Shown: positions 22,098 through 33,699 of the stretch, in pieces | Numbering within the stretch: position 1 is the stretch's first letter | Layout: each line of letters starts with the position of its first letter | Origin: Ochotona curzoniae | Taxonomy: Eukaryota; Chordata; Mammalia; Lagomorpha; Ochotonidae | Assembly: GCF_017591425.1 (NCBI RefSeq) | Contig: NW_024467120.1 | Coordinates: 12,428,746 to 12,492,745 of the forward strand | Length of the DNA: 64,000 nt | Direction: 5' to 3' | Made by a program: the position numbers and the translations under genes | Notes under the pieces: generated by a model | What the model saw: only the letters and a program-made list of their open reading frames with translations | Told to the model about the DNA's origin: nothing | Databases searched by the model: none

Positions 22098-23220
22098 GTT
22101 AGGCTGTGACATGGGTTTCGATGTGTATGTGTGTGTTTAACTATGATTTAGTAGCAGGTGAGGTCTCAAATTTAACCCCTTAGCTGTAAGATCCAAGTTT
22201 CTTTCTTGGCACATCAGCACCTAAATGCCAAGTGGTTAAACAACCTGTACATGAAGTATACTTCTGGTTGTGCTGGCTCGTAGCATTTTGCAGAAAGGAA
22301 AGGAAAGGAAGCTGTGTTACATGCTGTGGAGATACAGGCATCAGAAAAAGACAGCAGAAGGAAAAATGGCACACGACATCTCTAGAGTCTTGTATCTATC
22401 TTCCAGCCTGTTTCCACGGACCTGAGCAAGGAAACTCTTGTTTTAAGAGCTGCTATGGAACAACTGCAATGAGGCTTTGGCATTTTCTCCCTCCTGTACA
22501 ACATGGTCAGTAAACTGCGCTGGAAAACCAGTTTGATAAATTGTTAACAATCATGACACCAGCATCTGATCAAGTAAAGTGACCATTGTGACTAGATATG
22601 GCTAAGTCAGGACTTATAGTTCATATCATCTAATGAATATGTGAATCTTAATATATGACTTTTTAGGGTTGAACCTTAGCTATTAACACTAAACATCATT
22701 TTAATTTTAAGTGTGATTATGACACGAAAGAGCTGATTGCATCAATGGACAAGGAGGCTTATCATGAGCCAGGAATACCTGGTGTGATGATTTATTTTGG
22801 AACAACTGAATCCCAATGCTATCTGTCCTTCATGCCACCCTCCAGTCATAAATAACAGAAGAAGGCGTCCCTAACCTCAGTGCTATTTCATCTTCTCACC
22901 TTTCTTCAGTTGTAAATAGCTATGGTAATCCCTTCTTTCTGGCTTGCTTCAATCTGAATTAACAAAACAACTTAATTAGAAAAACAACTCTAAAGACTGT
23001 TAGTTTCACCCAAGATAAGGAATAACAAGAGCTTTGTATACCCTGGCTTTTTAGGGTATAAGAAGCTGAGTATCCTTAAACAAAGCACATCATCATGAAA
23101 GAGTGAATGATGGCTACGGTGTAGATTAATAAAATCATTTCTCTGTAAATCATCTTCTTGTTCTCTGTTCATTAGTTGTGACAATGACACTTAAAAAAAA
23201 TGAGTGTAGAACACTGGAGC
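22098..23220. other. Intergenic, unclassified
   Basis: No supported gene. It has a TG-rich stretch at 22120-22136 and a poly(A) at 23221-23234. The reading frames around 22180-22513 lie opposite each other and have no known domain. Confidence 0.35.
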
Positions 23221-23479
23221 AAAAAAAAAAAAAAGGGATAAAGAAGATGCATGTTACTTTAACTAAAACTCAATTTTCCTTTTTTATGATGTGTAGTTCT
23301 CAATAATATAGAATGATGTCACATTTTACTTTGTTCAATGAAGTTTAAGGCAAATGAATCAGACATATTTAAGCATAATTTAGACCAATACAATAACAAT
23401 GGAAGAAAATTAGACACAGGTAATTAAAGTATGTTTTTATAAAAATGTTAGGTGGTTATTTTTGTAAATAAAGAGATTC

Positions 23480-23502
23480 ATTCTTCCTTTCTTCCTTCCT
23501 TC

Positions 23503-23568
<66 letters not shown>

Positions 23569-23592
23569 CTTTCTCTTCTTTCCTTTCTTCTT
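23480..23592. repeat. (CTTT)n/(CCTT)n microsatellite
   Basis: A tetranucleotide pyrimidine array of about 100 bases, TTCC-rich at the left and pure CTTT in the middle. Confidence 0.97.
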
Positions 23593-23654
23593 TTTACTAA
23601 TCACAAAAGTCCAAGCAGAAAGGGACAATATTAAAATTTTAACACCTCATATTC

Positions 23655-23885
23655 TAGATTCAAACCAGTTGTATTTTTATTACAACTCAACTCAGCCACT
23701 TCCTTACTGTGCAAACTTTAATAAGCTACTTTATTTCTATGAGTTTCAAGGTCCTCTTCTGTATAAGTTACCCTAATAGCACCTACTTGTGGTTGAGTGT
23801 AAGTAGGGTTAAATAATACAGCAAATATAAAATATTCAGCATGATACTTGGTGCATAGAGAACATTTAATAGTGACTCTCAAATC
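23655..23885 (+). repeat. MIR element
   Basis: 'ACTGTGCAAACTTTAATAAGCTACTTTATTTCTATGAGTTTCAAGGTCCTCTTCTG' and '...TTGAGTGTAAGTAGGGTTAAATAA...ACTTGGTGCATAGAGAACATTTAATAG' follow the MIR consensus along its length. Confidence 0.8.
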
Positions 23886-23899
23886 CACTGTAGTTTTTG

Positions 23900-24880
23900 A
23901 AATTCAATTTCTATTTAAATACATTTTGTGAATCCATATATATTGGTGCTGTTGTGACATGCCACACAGCTCCCACATTTGTGTTGCCATGTTAGGATAT
24001 CGGCTATGCCATCTAATATTTGTTTTCTACCGCATATCTTAGCTTGTTGGAGACAGTAACGAATACTTACTTACCAGAGGACAGAAAGATCAGCATGTAT
24101 TCATCCTTCTGTGAGGAACGAATTCATAGCTGTTACACTCTTACGTCATTCAGAGGTGCTCATGTTTCCATTAGATGATCTCTTCTCGACATGATTCAGG
24201 ATACATTCTTGTTGAGCAAAGTATTGAAGCTTTGGAAAATTGGATTAGCCAAAAGGCGTCTCACACCGACACCATAATCCCATCAAATGTAGCAGAGGAA
24301 CTAAAACTTAGCAGAAGTTTCCACTGAATGTGGATGTTGTGAAAAAAGCAGACTGGTTAGCTTTGTTTTATTAAATGTATTTTAAGAGTTAAGAAACTAG
24401 GTTTTGTTAAATGTATGTTTGGCTGGACATTTCAAGCGTTCCACTTAAAACTCTTGTTATTCATAGCTATAAGTAGATTTTTGCCCAATTTAAAAAAGGA
24501 GAGACTATTGTGGTCAAGATGTGTTCCAAGAATCATGAACATGTAGCAAGGAATATTTATGTCTGAGTCTACAGGCTATATATGTGGACATGGTTCATGC
24601 TTTGGGGATAATAACTCACAGAGGTGATTAAGATTATCTATGAATATGGTCAAATGCATATCCAAAAAATTTAATGAAAAATTTTCTTATGTCATTAGGT
24701 TTTATCTTTCTGTGGATCTTTTTCATTGAAAATTAATTTGAGGTGCATTATTTATGTATTGTAGTAAGCTCACATTGAATAATGAAAAATTATGACATAA
24801 TTTTATAAAAATTTACATATTTAATTGGAATCTGGCTTATTTGATGGGTATGATATCAATTAAATTGCAGAAATCAAGAT
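23900..24880. repeat. Diverged duplicate of about 36550-37500
   Basis: Blocks such as 'TCTATGAATATGGTCAAATG' (24636) against 'TCTATGAATAAACCCATGG' (37268), and the AT-rich run to 24880 against 37380-37500, align in order at low identity. It continues the OR copy A / copy B duplication upstream. No gene seen. Confidence 0.45.
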
Positions 24881-24884
24881 TTCC

Positions 24885-25230
24885 CGGTGCTGTGTCCATA
24901 GGGTGTAAAATATTTTTAAAAAATGTACAAAATGGCTAAAGTGCTCGTGCTGGGTGCCAGTTTGTGTCTTGGCTCACCAACTCTCCCAACCCTGTTCCCA
25001 TCCAGCTCCCTGCCTGTGGCCCAGGAAAACAGTCAAGGACAGGCCAAAGTTTTGGGACCCTACACCCGCGTGGGAGACCCAGAAGAAACTCTTGGCACCT
25101 TGTTTGAGATTGGCTGAGCTCTGGCCACTGTGGTCACTTGGGGACTGAATCAGTGGATGGAATATCTTTCTGTCTTCTCCTCTTGTCTGTATATCTGACT
25201 TTCCAATAAAAAGAAATCAATCTTTAAAAA
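24885..25230 (+). repeat. CSINE, plus orientation
   Basis: Head near 24885, 'CATCCAGCTCCCTGCCTGTGGCCCAGG', 'CCCGCGTGGGAGACCCAGAAG', tail 'CTTTCCAATAAAAAGAAATCAATCTTTAAAAA'. Confidence 0.92.
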
Positions 25231-25479
25231 AATTTACAAAGATTTGTCTCCTATTCTGTTGTTGCTTCTTTACTTTTTTGATAGTTTCTTTAGCTTCTTA
25301 GTCTGATGCTTTTGCATAATTGTGTTATGCTCCTCTACCTGAATAGAATTTCCATTACTTGATAGTTGAAAAAAGTATATTTTGTGCTTTAGAAATGTTA
25401 ATCTTTTAAACATAAAACAAAAAACAAACATAAATAAAAAGGGGGAGCATTTGAAGTTAATAAGCATTCAAAAGATTTT

Positions 25480-26800
25480 AACTCAGCTGCCACAGGTTCT
25501 GTCAAGCTCCAGATCACAGTTTGATAGCAGACCTGAGGGTGGGTAAGACCATCATGAAACTAACAGCACAAAGACTGTGGTGGGACATGACAGACTAGGA
25601 GCTAGATGCTCTGAGCCTGAGTTTCTGCCTTGCCCCTTACTCTTGCTTTACGCATACAACTGTGTGGGGCTGTAACGGTGACTGGGAGGATTGTGATTGG
25701 CTACGTGCCCCTTTGCCGTCATAGTGACTGATGGCCTCACAGACTGTCCAATCTGCAGCTGCATGGTCACAATACCCTGGAATTCTGCAGCCGCTGAAGA
25801 ATCCATGGTTACAAACAGGCTCCTCTGACTGGTGAGGAAAGTTGGTGAGTGGCTCAGGCTCTGCTTTCTGTAGTCTTTTCCCCTACAGGCCCTAGTAGGG
25901 AAGATATTCAGACTCCATAGAAGTTAGGAGATCGTGAATGGATGGGGCTGGGTATCACATGCGTGGGGTGAATAGCAGGTTAACATTTGTTGACGATGCA
26001 GTGAAGCATAGGACTTTTTCATCGCTGTAATGAATAAGGCTTTCATGTTTTTTGTCAATGAAAATATTTGTGAGCTGAATGGAATACAGTTCTCCATTAG
26101 GGATGGTGTTTGAGAATATATATAAAATGTAAAATAGCCAATTGAAGTTAATTTCCATATTTATTACCTCACGCACACTTAATCTCCAACCTCTCAGTAA
26201 GTTTTCCATAATAGAATACAGTGTCATGAAATAGGGACACCATATTGTTTTTTAAAATATATTTTCATTTACATAGTTGACTAGGGCACAAAAGGTCAAG
26301 GGCTACAGCAAATGGGTAAGACCATTGTTTCCACATTTTTTTTTTTTCTGTATCTGGGTATGGAGGGAGATAAAGGAGAAGCCCCACCCAACCTCCCACC
26401 CATTCCAGGGTCCCCAACGTAAGACATGCTCTGAGGCACTGCTCAAGTGGTTTTGATAGTTCAACAGTTCTGAATTATTGCCAATCTTGCTATTCCAAGC
26501 ATGATGAAATCTCTCCAGAATCCACTGGCTGACATAGTCCACTTTCGAGTCTCCATTTGCCCAGATTTTCACATGGTTGGGGTATATGATCAATTTGTTC
26601 TGTCCTCCATCCTCTCTTGTGGCACCAGGGGACACCGTATTGTAAAGGAGGTCTATTTAATTTATTGTTCCTCAGCAAATAAAAGTTGTAATCTTCTGAA
26701 AAGATGGATTAACAATATAACAAGGACAATATGGAAGAAAATGGTAATTCCATAATAAACAGTTGAGTATTTACAAAAAAAAAACAATATAACAAATAAT
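25480..26800 (-). mobile_element. L1 3'-end fragment (probable), minus orientation
   Basis: 26330-26700 shares 'TTTTGATAGTTCAACAGTTCTGAATT' with 63963-63989 at the window's right edge, with similar flanking prose, so this is a dispersed repeat. The GC-rich part (25480-25960) and the poly(T) near 26336 fit a lagomorph L1 3' UTR in reverse. The L1 assignment is inferred. Confidence 0.45.
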
Positions 26801-26814
26801 TTCTAGCATTGTTT

Positions 26815-27173
26815 TTAAAGATTTATTTTTATTATTTTTTCATTGGAAAGGCAGATATACAGAGAGGAGAGACAGAGAGGAAGATCTTCCGTCCGATGAT
26901 TCACTCCCCAAGTGAGCGCAACGGGCCGATACTATGCCGATCCGAAGCCAGGAGCGGGTCGATACTATGCCGATCCGAAGCCAGGAGCCTCTTCCGGGTC
27001 TCCCACGCGGGTGCAGGTTCCCAAAGCTTTGGGCCGTCCTCGACTGCTTTCCCAGGCCACAGGCAGGGAGCTGGAAGGGAAGCGGGGCTGCCGGGATTAG
27101 AACCGGTGCCCATATGGGATCCCGGGTGTGCAAGGCGAGGACCTTTAGCCACTTGCGCCACCATGCCGGGCCC
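26815..27173 (-). repeat. Young CSINE, minus, with internal 33-bp duplication
   Basis: Close to consensus ('CCCATATGGGATCCCGGG', 'CCGGGATTAGAACCGG'). The stretch 'CGATACTATGCCGATCCGAAGCCAGGAGC' occurs twice in tandem at about 26925-26988. The same 'GATGCTATGCCGATCCGAAGCC' variant is single in the SINE at 50143-50461. Confidence 0.95.
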
Positions 27174-27175
27174 AA

Positions 27176-27600
27176 TTTCTAGCATTTTTACCCAATAAAT
27201 GATGGTGGTCATTGCTTGTAGGTTTAATTTGCCATATGTTGGAGACTGAGTTTTGTATATCCTTTGGCCTTGTGGAGAATTTATTTAATCATCTTCTTTA
27301 GCAGGAAACAATCGAACATTGTTAAATGTTTTTTTTTATTTTGCTTTTGCTTTTTTATTATTTTCATCTCTTTCCTAACAAAAATTTATTATCAGTTATA
27401 TCTGCTTATGCCTACTGTGTTTTGTAAAATCAGCTACCATTGCTATATCTGATTCTTGCCATTCCTCTTTCTGATACAACATTTATCAGCTTGGCAGTAA
27501 ATTATTCCTGCTGTGAATGTATGCACTGAAAAAAATTAAAATAGAGATCAAAGTATCATGGTTTAAACTTAAATCTGGATGGGAATAAATTGACAGAGGA
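27176..27600. other. Intergenic, unclassified
   Basis: AT-rich DNA with no gene seen. Confidence 0.35.
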
Positions 27601-27616
27601 AACTATCAGGTTTTTT

Positions 27617-27928
27617 TTTAAGATTTAGTTAGTTTTATTGGAAAGGTGGATATATAGAGGAGGAGGAGAGACAGAGATGAAGATCTTCCATCCGATGGTT
27701 CACTTCACAAGTGACCGCAACGGCTGGAGCCGAGCCAATCCGAAGCCAGGAGCCTCTTCCAGGTCTCCCACGTGGGTGCAGGGTCCCAAAGCTTTGGGCC
27801 GTCCTTGACTGCTTCCCAAGGCCATAAGCAGGGAGCGGCCCTGCCCCCGGGATTAGAACTGGTGCCCATATGAGATCTCAGTGCATTCAAGGCAAGGACT
27901 TTAAACACTATGCTATCGCACCAGCCCC
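27617..27928 (-). repeat. CSINE, minus orientation
   Basis: 'TTTTATTGGAAAGGTGGATATATAGAGG' at 27633, 'GGTCTCCCACGTGGGTGCAGGGTCCCAAAGC' near 27762. The usual GGGAGCTGGATGGGAAG section is shortened to 'GGGAGCGGCCCTGCC'. Head at about 27928. Confidence 0.93.
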
Positions 27929-28145
27929 GAAACCAAGAGTTTTTAATGATTGCTTTGAGCTATAAAGAGAGTGAGCAGTTTAAGTTTCTTTGTGCATGTG
28001 TACCCACATGAACCTCCAAGGGATGTTGAGAAGCTTCTACAACATGCAGGAGAAAGAAAAACTGTTCCATCTTTTCTTTCACCTAAACCTGAGATGTTTC
28101 ATGAATCTGAAATATTAGCACAACTGAAGATGTCTCTTCATTATT

Positions 28146-28475
28146 TATTTAAAGATTAATTTATTTTTATTGGAAAATCAGATTTACAGAGAGAAGGAGA
28201 GAAAGAAAGCTCTTCCATCTGCTGGCTCACTTTCAAGTGGCTGTTATAGGTGGATCTGAGCCAATCCAAAGTCAGGAGCCAGGAGCATCTAATGATTCTC
28301 TCATGCAGGTGCAGGGTCCCAATGCTTTGGGCCATCCTCGATTGTTTTCCCAGGTGACAAGCAGGGAGCTGGAAGGGAAGTGGAGCATCTGGGATGTGAA
28401 CTGGTGTCCATGTAGGATCCCAGATGTTGCAAGGCGAGGACTTTAGCCACCTGTGTACTGCACCATGTCCTGTGT
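28146..28475 (-). repeat. CSINE, minus orientation
   Basis: Tail at 28150, 'CCCAGGTGACAAGCAGGGAGCTGGAAGGG' near 28349, head ending 'CTGCACCATGTCCTG'. Confidence 0.92.
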
Positions 28476-28625
28476 TTCTTCATTATTAATCATCTGATGA
28501 GCACTTACTATATACAATTCACAGCATTGTCACAGATTTAATAAAAACCAATCATGAGTTTCAAAATTTGGCCTAAAGATTAAGAATACTTACTTTAGTT
28601 AATATGTAGGTCTTTTTTTTCCTTT

Positions 28626-28945
28626 TTAAAAGGATTATTTATTATTATTGGAAAGGCAGATTATAGGGAAGAAGAAATAGAAAGATTTTCTGTTTGCTGA
28701 TTCATTCCTCAAATGGCTGCAATGGCCAACACTGAGCTGATGTGAAGCCAGGAGCCAGGAACTTCTTCCTGGTCTCAAATGTGGGTGCAGGGTCTCCTGG
28801 CTTTGGACCATCCCCTGCTGTTTTCCCAGGCCATAAGCAGGGAGTGGATGGGAAGTAGAGTAGACAGGGCACAAACCAGTGCCCATGTAGGATCCCACCA
28901 CTTGCCTGGTGAGGATTAGCTAGTTGAGCCATCGTGCCAAGCCCA
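28626..28945 (-). repeat. CSINE, minus orientation
   Basis: 'TTATTATTATTGGAAAGGCAG' at 28638, 'CCCAGGCCATAAGCAGGGAG' near 28825, head ending 'GTGCCAAGCCC'. Confidence 0.92.
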
Positions 28946-28949
28946 AGAT

Positions 28950-29220
28950 GTTAAGATGTCTGAATCCTGTATTGGAGTGCATGGGTTGGATACCCAGTGC
29001 TGTTTCTGATTCCATCTTCCTGTTTAAGTAGTCCTAGGAAGCAACTTGATGGCTCAAAAAGCCGAGTTCCTGCCACATACATGAAAAACCTGGATTGAGC
29101 ACCCAGCTCTCAGCTCAGGTCTGTACTCATCCAAAACTCACCTTTTGCTGGCACCTGCAAACAATGAGCAATAAGATGAGAGCTCTGTCTTCCTCAAATT
29201 TTAGAAAATTAAAAATTTGT
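28950..29220 (+). repeat. Older SINE relic, plus orientation
   Basis: 'GGTTGGATACCCAGTGCTG', 'CCGAGTTCCTGCCACATACATGAAAAACCTGGATTGAG' and a tail-like end near 29215 fit an old lagomorph SINE. Confidence 0.5.
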
Positions 29221-29644
29221 TGAATAATTTTTAAAATGCTGCTCAACATGTAGGTCAAAGATAAAATTGAGTCATACAGCAAAATCATTTATGAACAATC
29301 CTGTGTTGCTGAAAAGCACATTGATGGCTGTTCCTCAAACACACAAATCCTATTAATATGGGATAATGCCATAATATTGACATTGTCAGAATCTTGAGGA
29401 AATTCAGAGGATGGACTAGTGAGATTGTTGCGGACACATCACATAAGGTAAATGTTAAGTAGGAATTAAGAACAGTAGGAGGTTTATAAGTGATGAATCC
29501 AGTGTTTTATCTATACCCATCAACCCTCCTCACAAAGAAAGGTTGATACTTATTTTTAGGGGTCACAATTTACCACTCCATTGGTCCTTCTCATCCGTGG
29601 TCCTTGCTAGGCCACAAGCTTTCCTTGTACTCTGAAAACAACAT

Positions 29645-29812
29645 CTTCTCTCAGGGATCCAGGGCTGTGGGCCGTGATCTAGTGCTTTCCCAGGCCACAA
29701 GTTGGGAGCTGAATGGGAAGTGGAGCAGCCAGGATTAGAACTGGTACCTATATAGGATCCTGGTACACACAGATGAGTAATTTAGCCATTGGGCTATTGC
29801 ACCGGGCCCTGA
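29645..29812 (-). repeat. CSINE fragment, minus
   Basis: Only the head half remains: 'CCCAGGCCACAAGTTGGGAGCTGAATGGGAAGTGGAGCAG' to 'CACCGGGCCC'. The tail half is missing. 29220-29645 holds nothing recognised. Confidence 0.85.
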
Positions 29813-30125
29813 CAATTTTAAATTTACTAGCAAAGAGTAATGAACATATGATTAAGACATTCTTACTGTTAAAATTTGGGAGCAATTGGTTTTAAAGATT
29901 GGAGAGAATAATATATTACCCACCTTCTCCAATCATTTCATGTTGGTGGTACTTTTCTCTGAATTTTAAATGCCACAATAGGGAGACGATAGACAGGAGA
30001 CATTCACTCAGAGAGGGTTTTCAATCTCTCAATGGCTGACTTATTAAGAAGTGGACTATTTTTTTGGTATGGGGATTACTCAGATTTTAAATGTGTTTAC
30101 CAGTAACACAATGTGAAGGTGGTAG

Positions 30126-30460
30126 ACTATCTATCTATCTATCTAAAAAGATTTGTTAAAGGCAGAGTCACAGAGAAAGGAGAGACAGAGAGCTCTTCTA
30201 TCAACTGCTTCACTCCACAAATGACAACAATAGCAGGGCTGGGTCACTTGAAAGCTAAGAGCCAGGTGTTTCTTCTGAGTCTCCTGTGTGGATTCAGGAG
30301 CCCGAGAAATTAGGCTGTGTTCTGCTGCTTTCTTAGGCACAGTATCAGGGAACTAAGTGCTGGATTGGAAGTGGAACAGCTGAAACATATACTGATACGT
30401 GGGATGTTGATGCCACAGGTGGGGATTAGCTTGATACACCACAGTGCCACCCCAAATTTA
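30126..30460 (-). repeat. Older CSINE, minus, with (CTAT)n at the tail
   Basis: (CTAT)5 at 30128-30145 leads into 'AAAAAGATTTGTTAAAGGCAGAGTCACAGAG', with the body to 'CCACAGTGCCACCCC' near 30455. Confidence 0.82.
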
Positions 30461-30671
30461 GGGCACTTTAACACCCTTTCCAACAATTGTCTTCTAGTAC
30501 CACAGTCCAAGAAGAGAATAAACATTATAAAACCAAAATAGAAGAAGAATAGAATGTTAAAGAATAACCTTGTATACTGTTTCTATGTAATGTCAAATGA
30601 ACTTGTTTTTTCCCTCATTTTATTTCTAGTTGAGGGAATAAAATTTGTCATGAGGTCTGATGTCATTGGGT

Positions 30672-30925
30672 AGTTGGCAAAGCTGCTAGATGTGACTCTG
30701 ACATCCCATGTTAGCTACCTGATGAAGGTCTGGGAAAGCAATGGAAGATGGCTCAAGTGCTTGGGCCACTGTCACTCACGTGAGAGACCTCCATGGAGCT
30801 CTGGACTCCGAGTTGGCCTGGCCAGCTCTGGCCATCTAGATTATTTGGGAGAGTGAAGAGATAGACAGAAGATCTCTGTGTCTCTAACTTTCAAACAGGC
30901 AAATAAATCATTAAAAAATTAGAAA
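30672..30925 (+). repeat. Older CSINE, plus orientation
   Basis: 'GGAAAGCAATGGAAGATGGCTCAAGTGCTTGGGCCACTGTCAC', 'GAGAGACCTCCATGGAGC' and tail 'CTTTCAAACAGGCAAATAAATCATT'. An older lagomorph SINE subfamily. Confidence 0.8.
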
Positions 30926-31572
30926 AGGGTGTCATGGATAGAGCCTAATCTGGAATCTGACATTTACAACATTTTCGAAAATATAATTACCTGGAAGTAA
31001 ATTATTAAAATCTATGAAACTATATCATGGTAATTTTCAGTTTACAGACATTGGATCTCTCTGCAATCCTTACAACAGGGACTCTCAATTTTTAGCCAGA
31101 TCTCCTGGATTGCTTCTTTAATAATGCCACAGTAGGGATTTAACAAAAATGTAGATTGCTGAGTTCACTCTGAAATTGCTGGCTCAGCAGTTCCAGTGCA
31201 TAGTCCAGGAATTTTTTCTTTTTTTAAATAGTTGCTACCTGAAGCCAATGCTTCTGGATCTGGGACCACAATTTTTCTAAGAATTCAGTCAAAATTCTTT
31301 ATCAGACGGTATAAGGGCAGGAATTAAGCTATCGTAACAGAGAGATCTCAAACAGGTAGATTAGTTAGCATTACACCACATACAAGCTTCTCTCTTATGC
31401 TAATCTGAAGTCGTTGCCCTGCCAATGGGGTTGCTTATTGCTCCCCATTTTTTGCTTATTCTGTATAAAAAGAATACCTAATAAATAGCCCTTGAATAAG
31501 TGAGTTGATTCAGCTTCTGTCAAAGAGGCCACAATTTCTTTACCTTTTTACAATCAAATTTATTTTTTCTGT
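30926..31572. other. OR copy B 3' flank, no gene
   Basis: Nothing recognised. The 3' untranslated region of the downstream OR would run into this stretch on the minus strand. Confidence 0.4.
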
Positions 31573-32520
31573 TTAACATGATTTTGATGAGCATACTTTA
31601 CTCAGGAGTATTCTCTTCACTGCACTTTTTACATCTTTGTTTCTTAAAGTGTAAATCAGAGGGTTCAGACTGGGTGTGACAATTGTATAAAAAAGGGTGA
31701 AGAATTTTCCTTCATCTTGAGATGTCTGATTCTGTGGCTTCATGTACATATAAATTAATGTTCCATAAAACAGGGTAACTACTGTGAGGTGGGAGCCACA
31801 TGTATTTAGAAGCTTACGCCACCTGGCGGCTGACTTGATCTTCATTACAGCTTGGGTGATGACTCCATATGAGATGAGAATTAGAGATAGAGGGACCAGA
31901 AGAAATATCACTCCAAGAGCAAAGACAACAATCTCAATCACCTTTGAATAAACACAAGCCATCTTGATCAAGGCTGGCATCTCACAGAAAAAATTGTCCA
32001 CTGCTCGGTGCCCACATCTTGGCAACTTTAAAGTCAAGGAACAAAGAATCAGTGCACTGCCCAGACCACCCAACCAGGAAGATAGCACCATCCTGTGGCA
32101 GAGCTGAGGGTGCATGATGACTGTGTAGTGAAGGGGTTGGCAGACAGCGGCATAGCGGTCATAGGCCATCACAGCCAAGAGAAGGCATTCTGTGGCTCCC
32201 AGGTCAAGGGCAAAGAAGAACTGGAGCACACAGCCTCCGTAGGTGATGGATTTCCTTGGTCCCCACAGATTGACTAGCATCTGGGGGATGATGCTGGTTG
32301 TATAACAGAGGTCCAGAAAAGAGAGGTTGGATAAGAAGAAATACATGGGCGTGTGGAGCTGGGGGTCCAGGTATGAGACAAGGATGATGGTTGTGTTTCC
32401 TACCAGAGCCACAATGTAGAAGATGAAGACAATGGCAGAGATGATGGGTTCTAGTTGTGGTTGATCAGAAAATCCGAGTAGGGTGAAATCTGTTCCAGAA
32501 CTTCCATTGTTAGTTTCCAT
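31573..32520 (-). CDS. Olfactory receptor, family 2 (copy B)
   Basis: An intact 315-residue odorant receptor, tandem paralogue of the gene at 15298-16230. Motifs: NNGS glycosylation site, LHTPMYFFLSNLSFLD (TM2), MAYDRYAAVCQPLHY (end of TM3), LLNTCGSHLTVV (TM6), PSLNPLIYTLRNKDVKSAV (TM7/C-tail). Residues from about 17 to 225 are almost unchanged from copy A, while the first 16 residues, the TM6-TM7 region and the C-tail (five residues longer, ending SSKSC) differ clearly. The start METNN is eight bases past a strong splice acceptor; the upstream ATG at 32550 is inside the intron end. Like other ORs it would signal through Golf in olfactory cilia. The subfamily is not settled and the odorant is unknown. 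Confidence 0.92.
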   Translation of the reverse strand: METNNGSSGTDFTLLGFSDQPQLEPIISAIVFIFYIVALVGNTTIILVSYLDPQLHTPMYFFLSNLSFLDLCYTTSIIPQMLVNLWGPRKSITYGGCVLQFFFALDLGATECLLLAVMAYDRYAAVCQPLHYTVIMHPQLCHRMVLSSWLGGLGSALILCSLTLKLPRCGHRAVDNFFCEMPALIKMACVYSKVIEIVVFALGVIFLLVPLSLILISYGVITQAVMKIKSAARWRKLLNTCGSHLTVVTLFYGTLIYMYMKPQNQTSQDEGKFFTLFYTIVTPSLNPLIYTLRNKDVKSAVKRILLSKVCSSKSC

Positions 32521-32527
32521 TGATCTT

Positions 32528-32550
32528 TCTGAAAAGCTGTGAAACAACAT
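32528..32550 (-). promoter_or_regulatory. Predicted 3' splice site of OR copy B
   Basis: The coding strand reads 'TTGTTTCACAGCTTTTCAG' and then eight bases to ATG, with AG at 32529-32530. The eight bases after the acceptor are the same as in copy A, although the upstream intron has diverged. Confidence 0.7.
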
Positions 32551-32799
32551 AGTAGCAATATGTCATTATTTAGTGAAACTAAAAGTGTTTGAAGTTCGTC
32601 ATAAGTTTCTAAAACTCACTTTCTTGCATGTTTCTCCCCCATTTGGAATTTCTCTTTCAGCATTTCCTCAGGGTTGAGTCTTCTGCATACTTGCATATTT
32701 AACATCAAAGAAACTCTAAAATAATATCCTAAATCCAATCACACTTAAATGTAAATCATAGAAGTTTAGTATTTCATTTCATTAATGGTTTTATATAGT

Positions 32800-33115
32800 T
32801 AAAATATATTTTTAAATTTTAAAAGTGGAATTACAGAAAAAAGGAAAGAGAGAAAAAGAGATCTTTCATCTGCTGGTTCACTCCCCAAATGACTGTGGCC
32901 GGAGCTGTGTCAACCTGTAACCAGGTGCTTACCGTTGGTCTGCAACGTGGGTGCAGAAGCTCAAGGACTTGAACCATACCCCTCTGCTTTCCCAGTCCGT
33001 GAGCACTGATCTATCTAGGAAGTGCAGCAGTAATTACATGAACCAGCATCCATATATGGATGTTGGCACCATAGGATTAAATTTAGTCTACTGCACTGCT
33101 GTGCTAGCCCCAGAT
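32800..33115 (-). repeat. Older CSINE, minus orientation
   Basis: 'AAGTGGAATTACAGAAAAAAGG' at 32822, 'CACTCCCCAAATGACTGTGGCC', head ending 'GCACTGCTGTGCTAGCCCC' near 33113. Confidence 0.82.
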
Positions 33116-33264
33116 TTATGCATCTTTACGTAATTGATCTGCAAAGTTAACAGTGATTTTTTAGGAATAAGATTGCTTGAGTAGTTTCTCTTTGAAACTG
33201 TTTTGTATCCATCTTGTTTCAAATAAATTGAGTTTGAGTTAAAAAGTGACATATTTTCTTGGCA

Positions 33265-33660
33265 CAGATTCCATTTTTTTTTCAGTTACATTTACTTTAT
33301 TAAGGTAGTAATTCAAACTCAAAAACCTGTTTCTTCATCAGATGCTTGATCCAGTTTGACAACTTTTTGTCTTTGAGCTTGAGCTTAGAGTCTTATTCCA
33401 TCTATGATGAGGTTTTTCCTGTTGTAATGCATTCTCAAGTTCTTCTTGTGAAGAAAACGAAATCCAACTCATATCCCTGTGAAAGCCAGTCTCTTTGTCA
33501 AAAGGTACAGTGCCAAACTGCACAAAGTGTTCCCTCAGCACACTCAAGGCTGTGGTCCAAGGAGTTTTCCTGACAAAAGCAACTGGTCGACTAATACTTA
33601 TCTCCAAGCCCATGGCACCCTTCACAACAGACGCTGCCATCTTTAGTGAGAAAGGTTCAA
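33265..33660 (-). pseudogene. SLIRP pseudogene: SLIRP processed pseudogene
   Basis: SLIRP is a small mitochondrial RRM protein that binds SRA RNA and stabilises mitochondrial mRNAs with LRPPRC. The minus strand from 33640 encodes its start ([11 protein letters not shown]), the RRM opening ([12 protein letters not shown]), [18 protein letters not shown] and [14 protein letters not shown] in one exon, so the introns are gone. Compared with the known protein, about five residues before PFDKETGF are missing (an in-frame loss), and the frame breaks after ALQQE, giving an unrelated tail. An AATAAA-type signal (33294-33300) and a short A run on the minus strand (33272-33281) mark the 3' end. Not expected to be functional. 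Confidence 0.92.
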
Positions 33661-33699
33661 TAATTCGATAGCAGAAACACATCTGCCTCTCATACTCAT

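Noticed and set aside
25955..26227. 90-codon minus frame upstream of SINE-rich DNA
   Set aside because: It lies in a probable L1 3'-end fragment and has no domain.
26809..27212. Overlapping frames of 62-129 codons on both strands, sharing phrases such as 'RPRLLSQATGRELEG'
   Set aside because: Translations of CSINE copies; the same phrases appear at most SINEs in the window.
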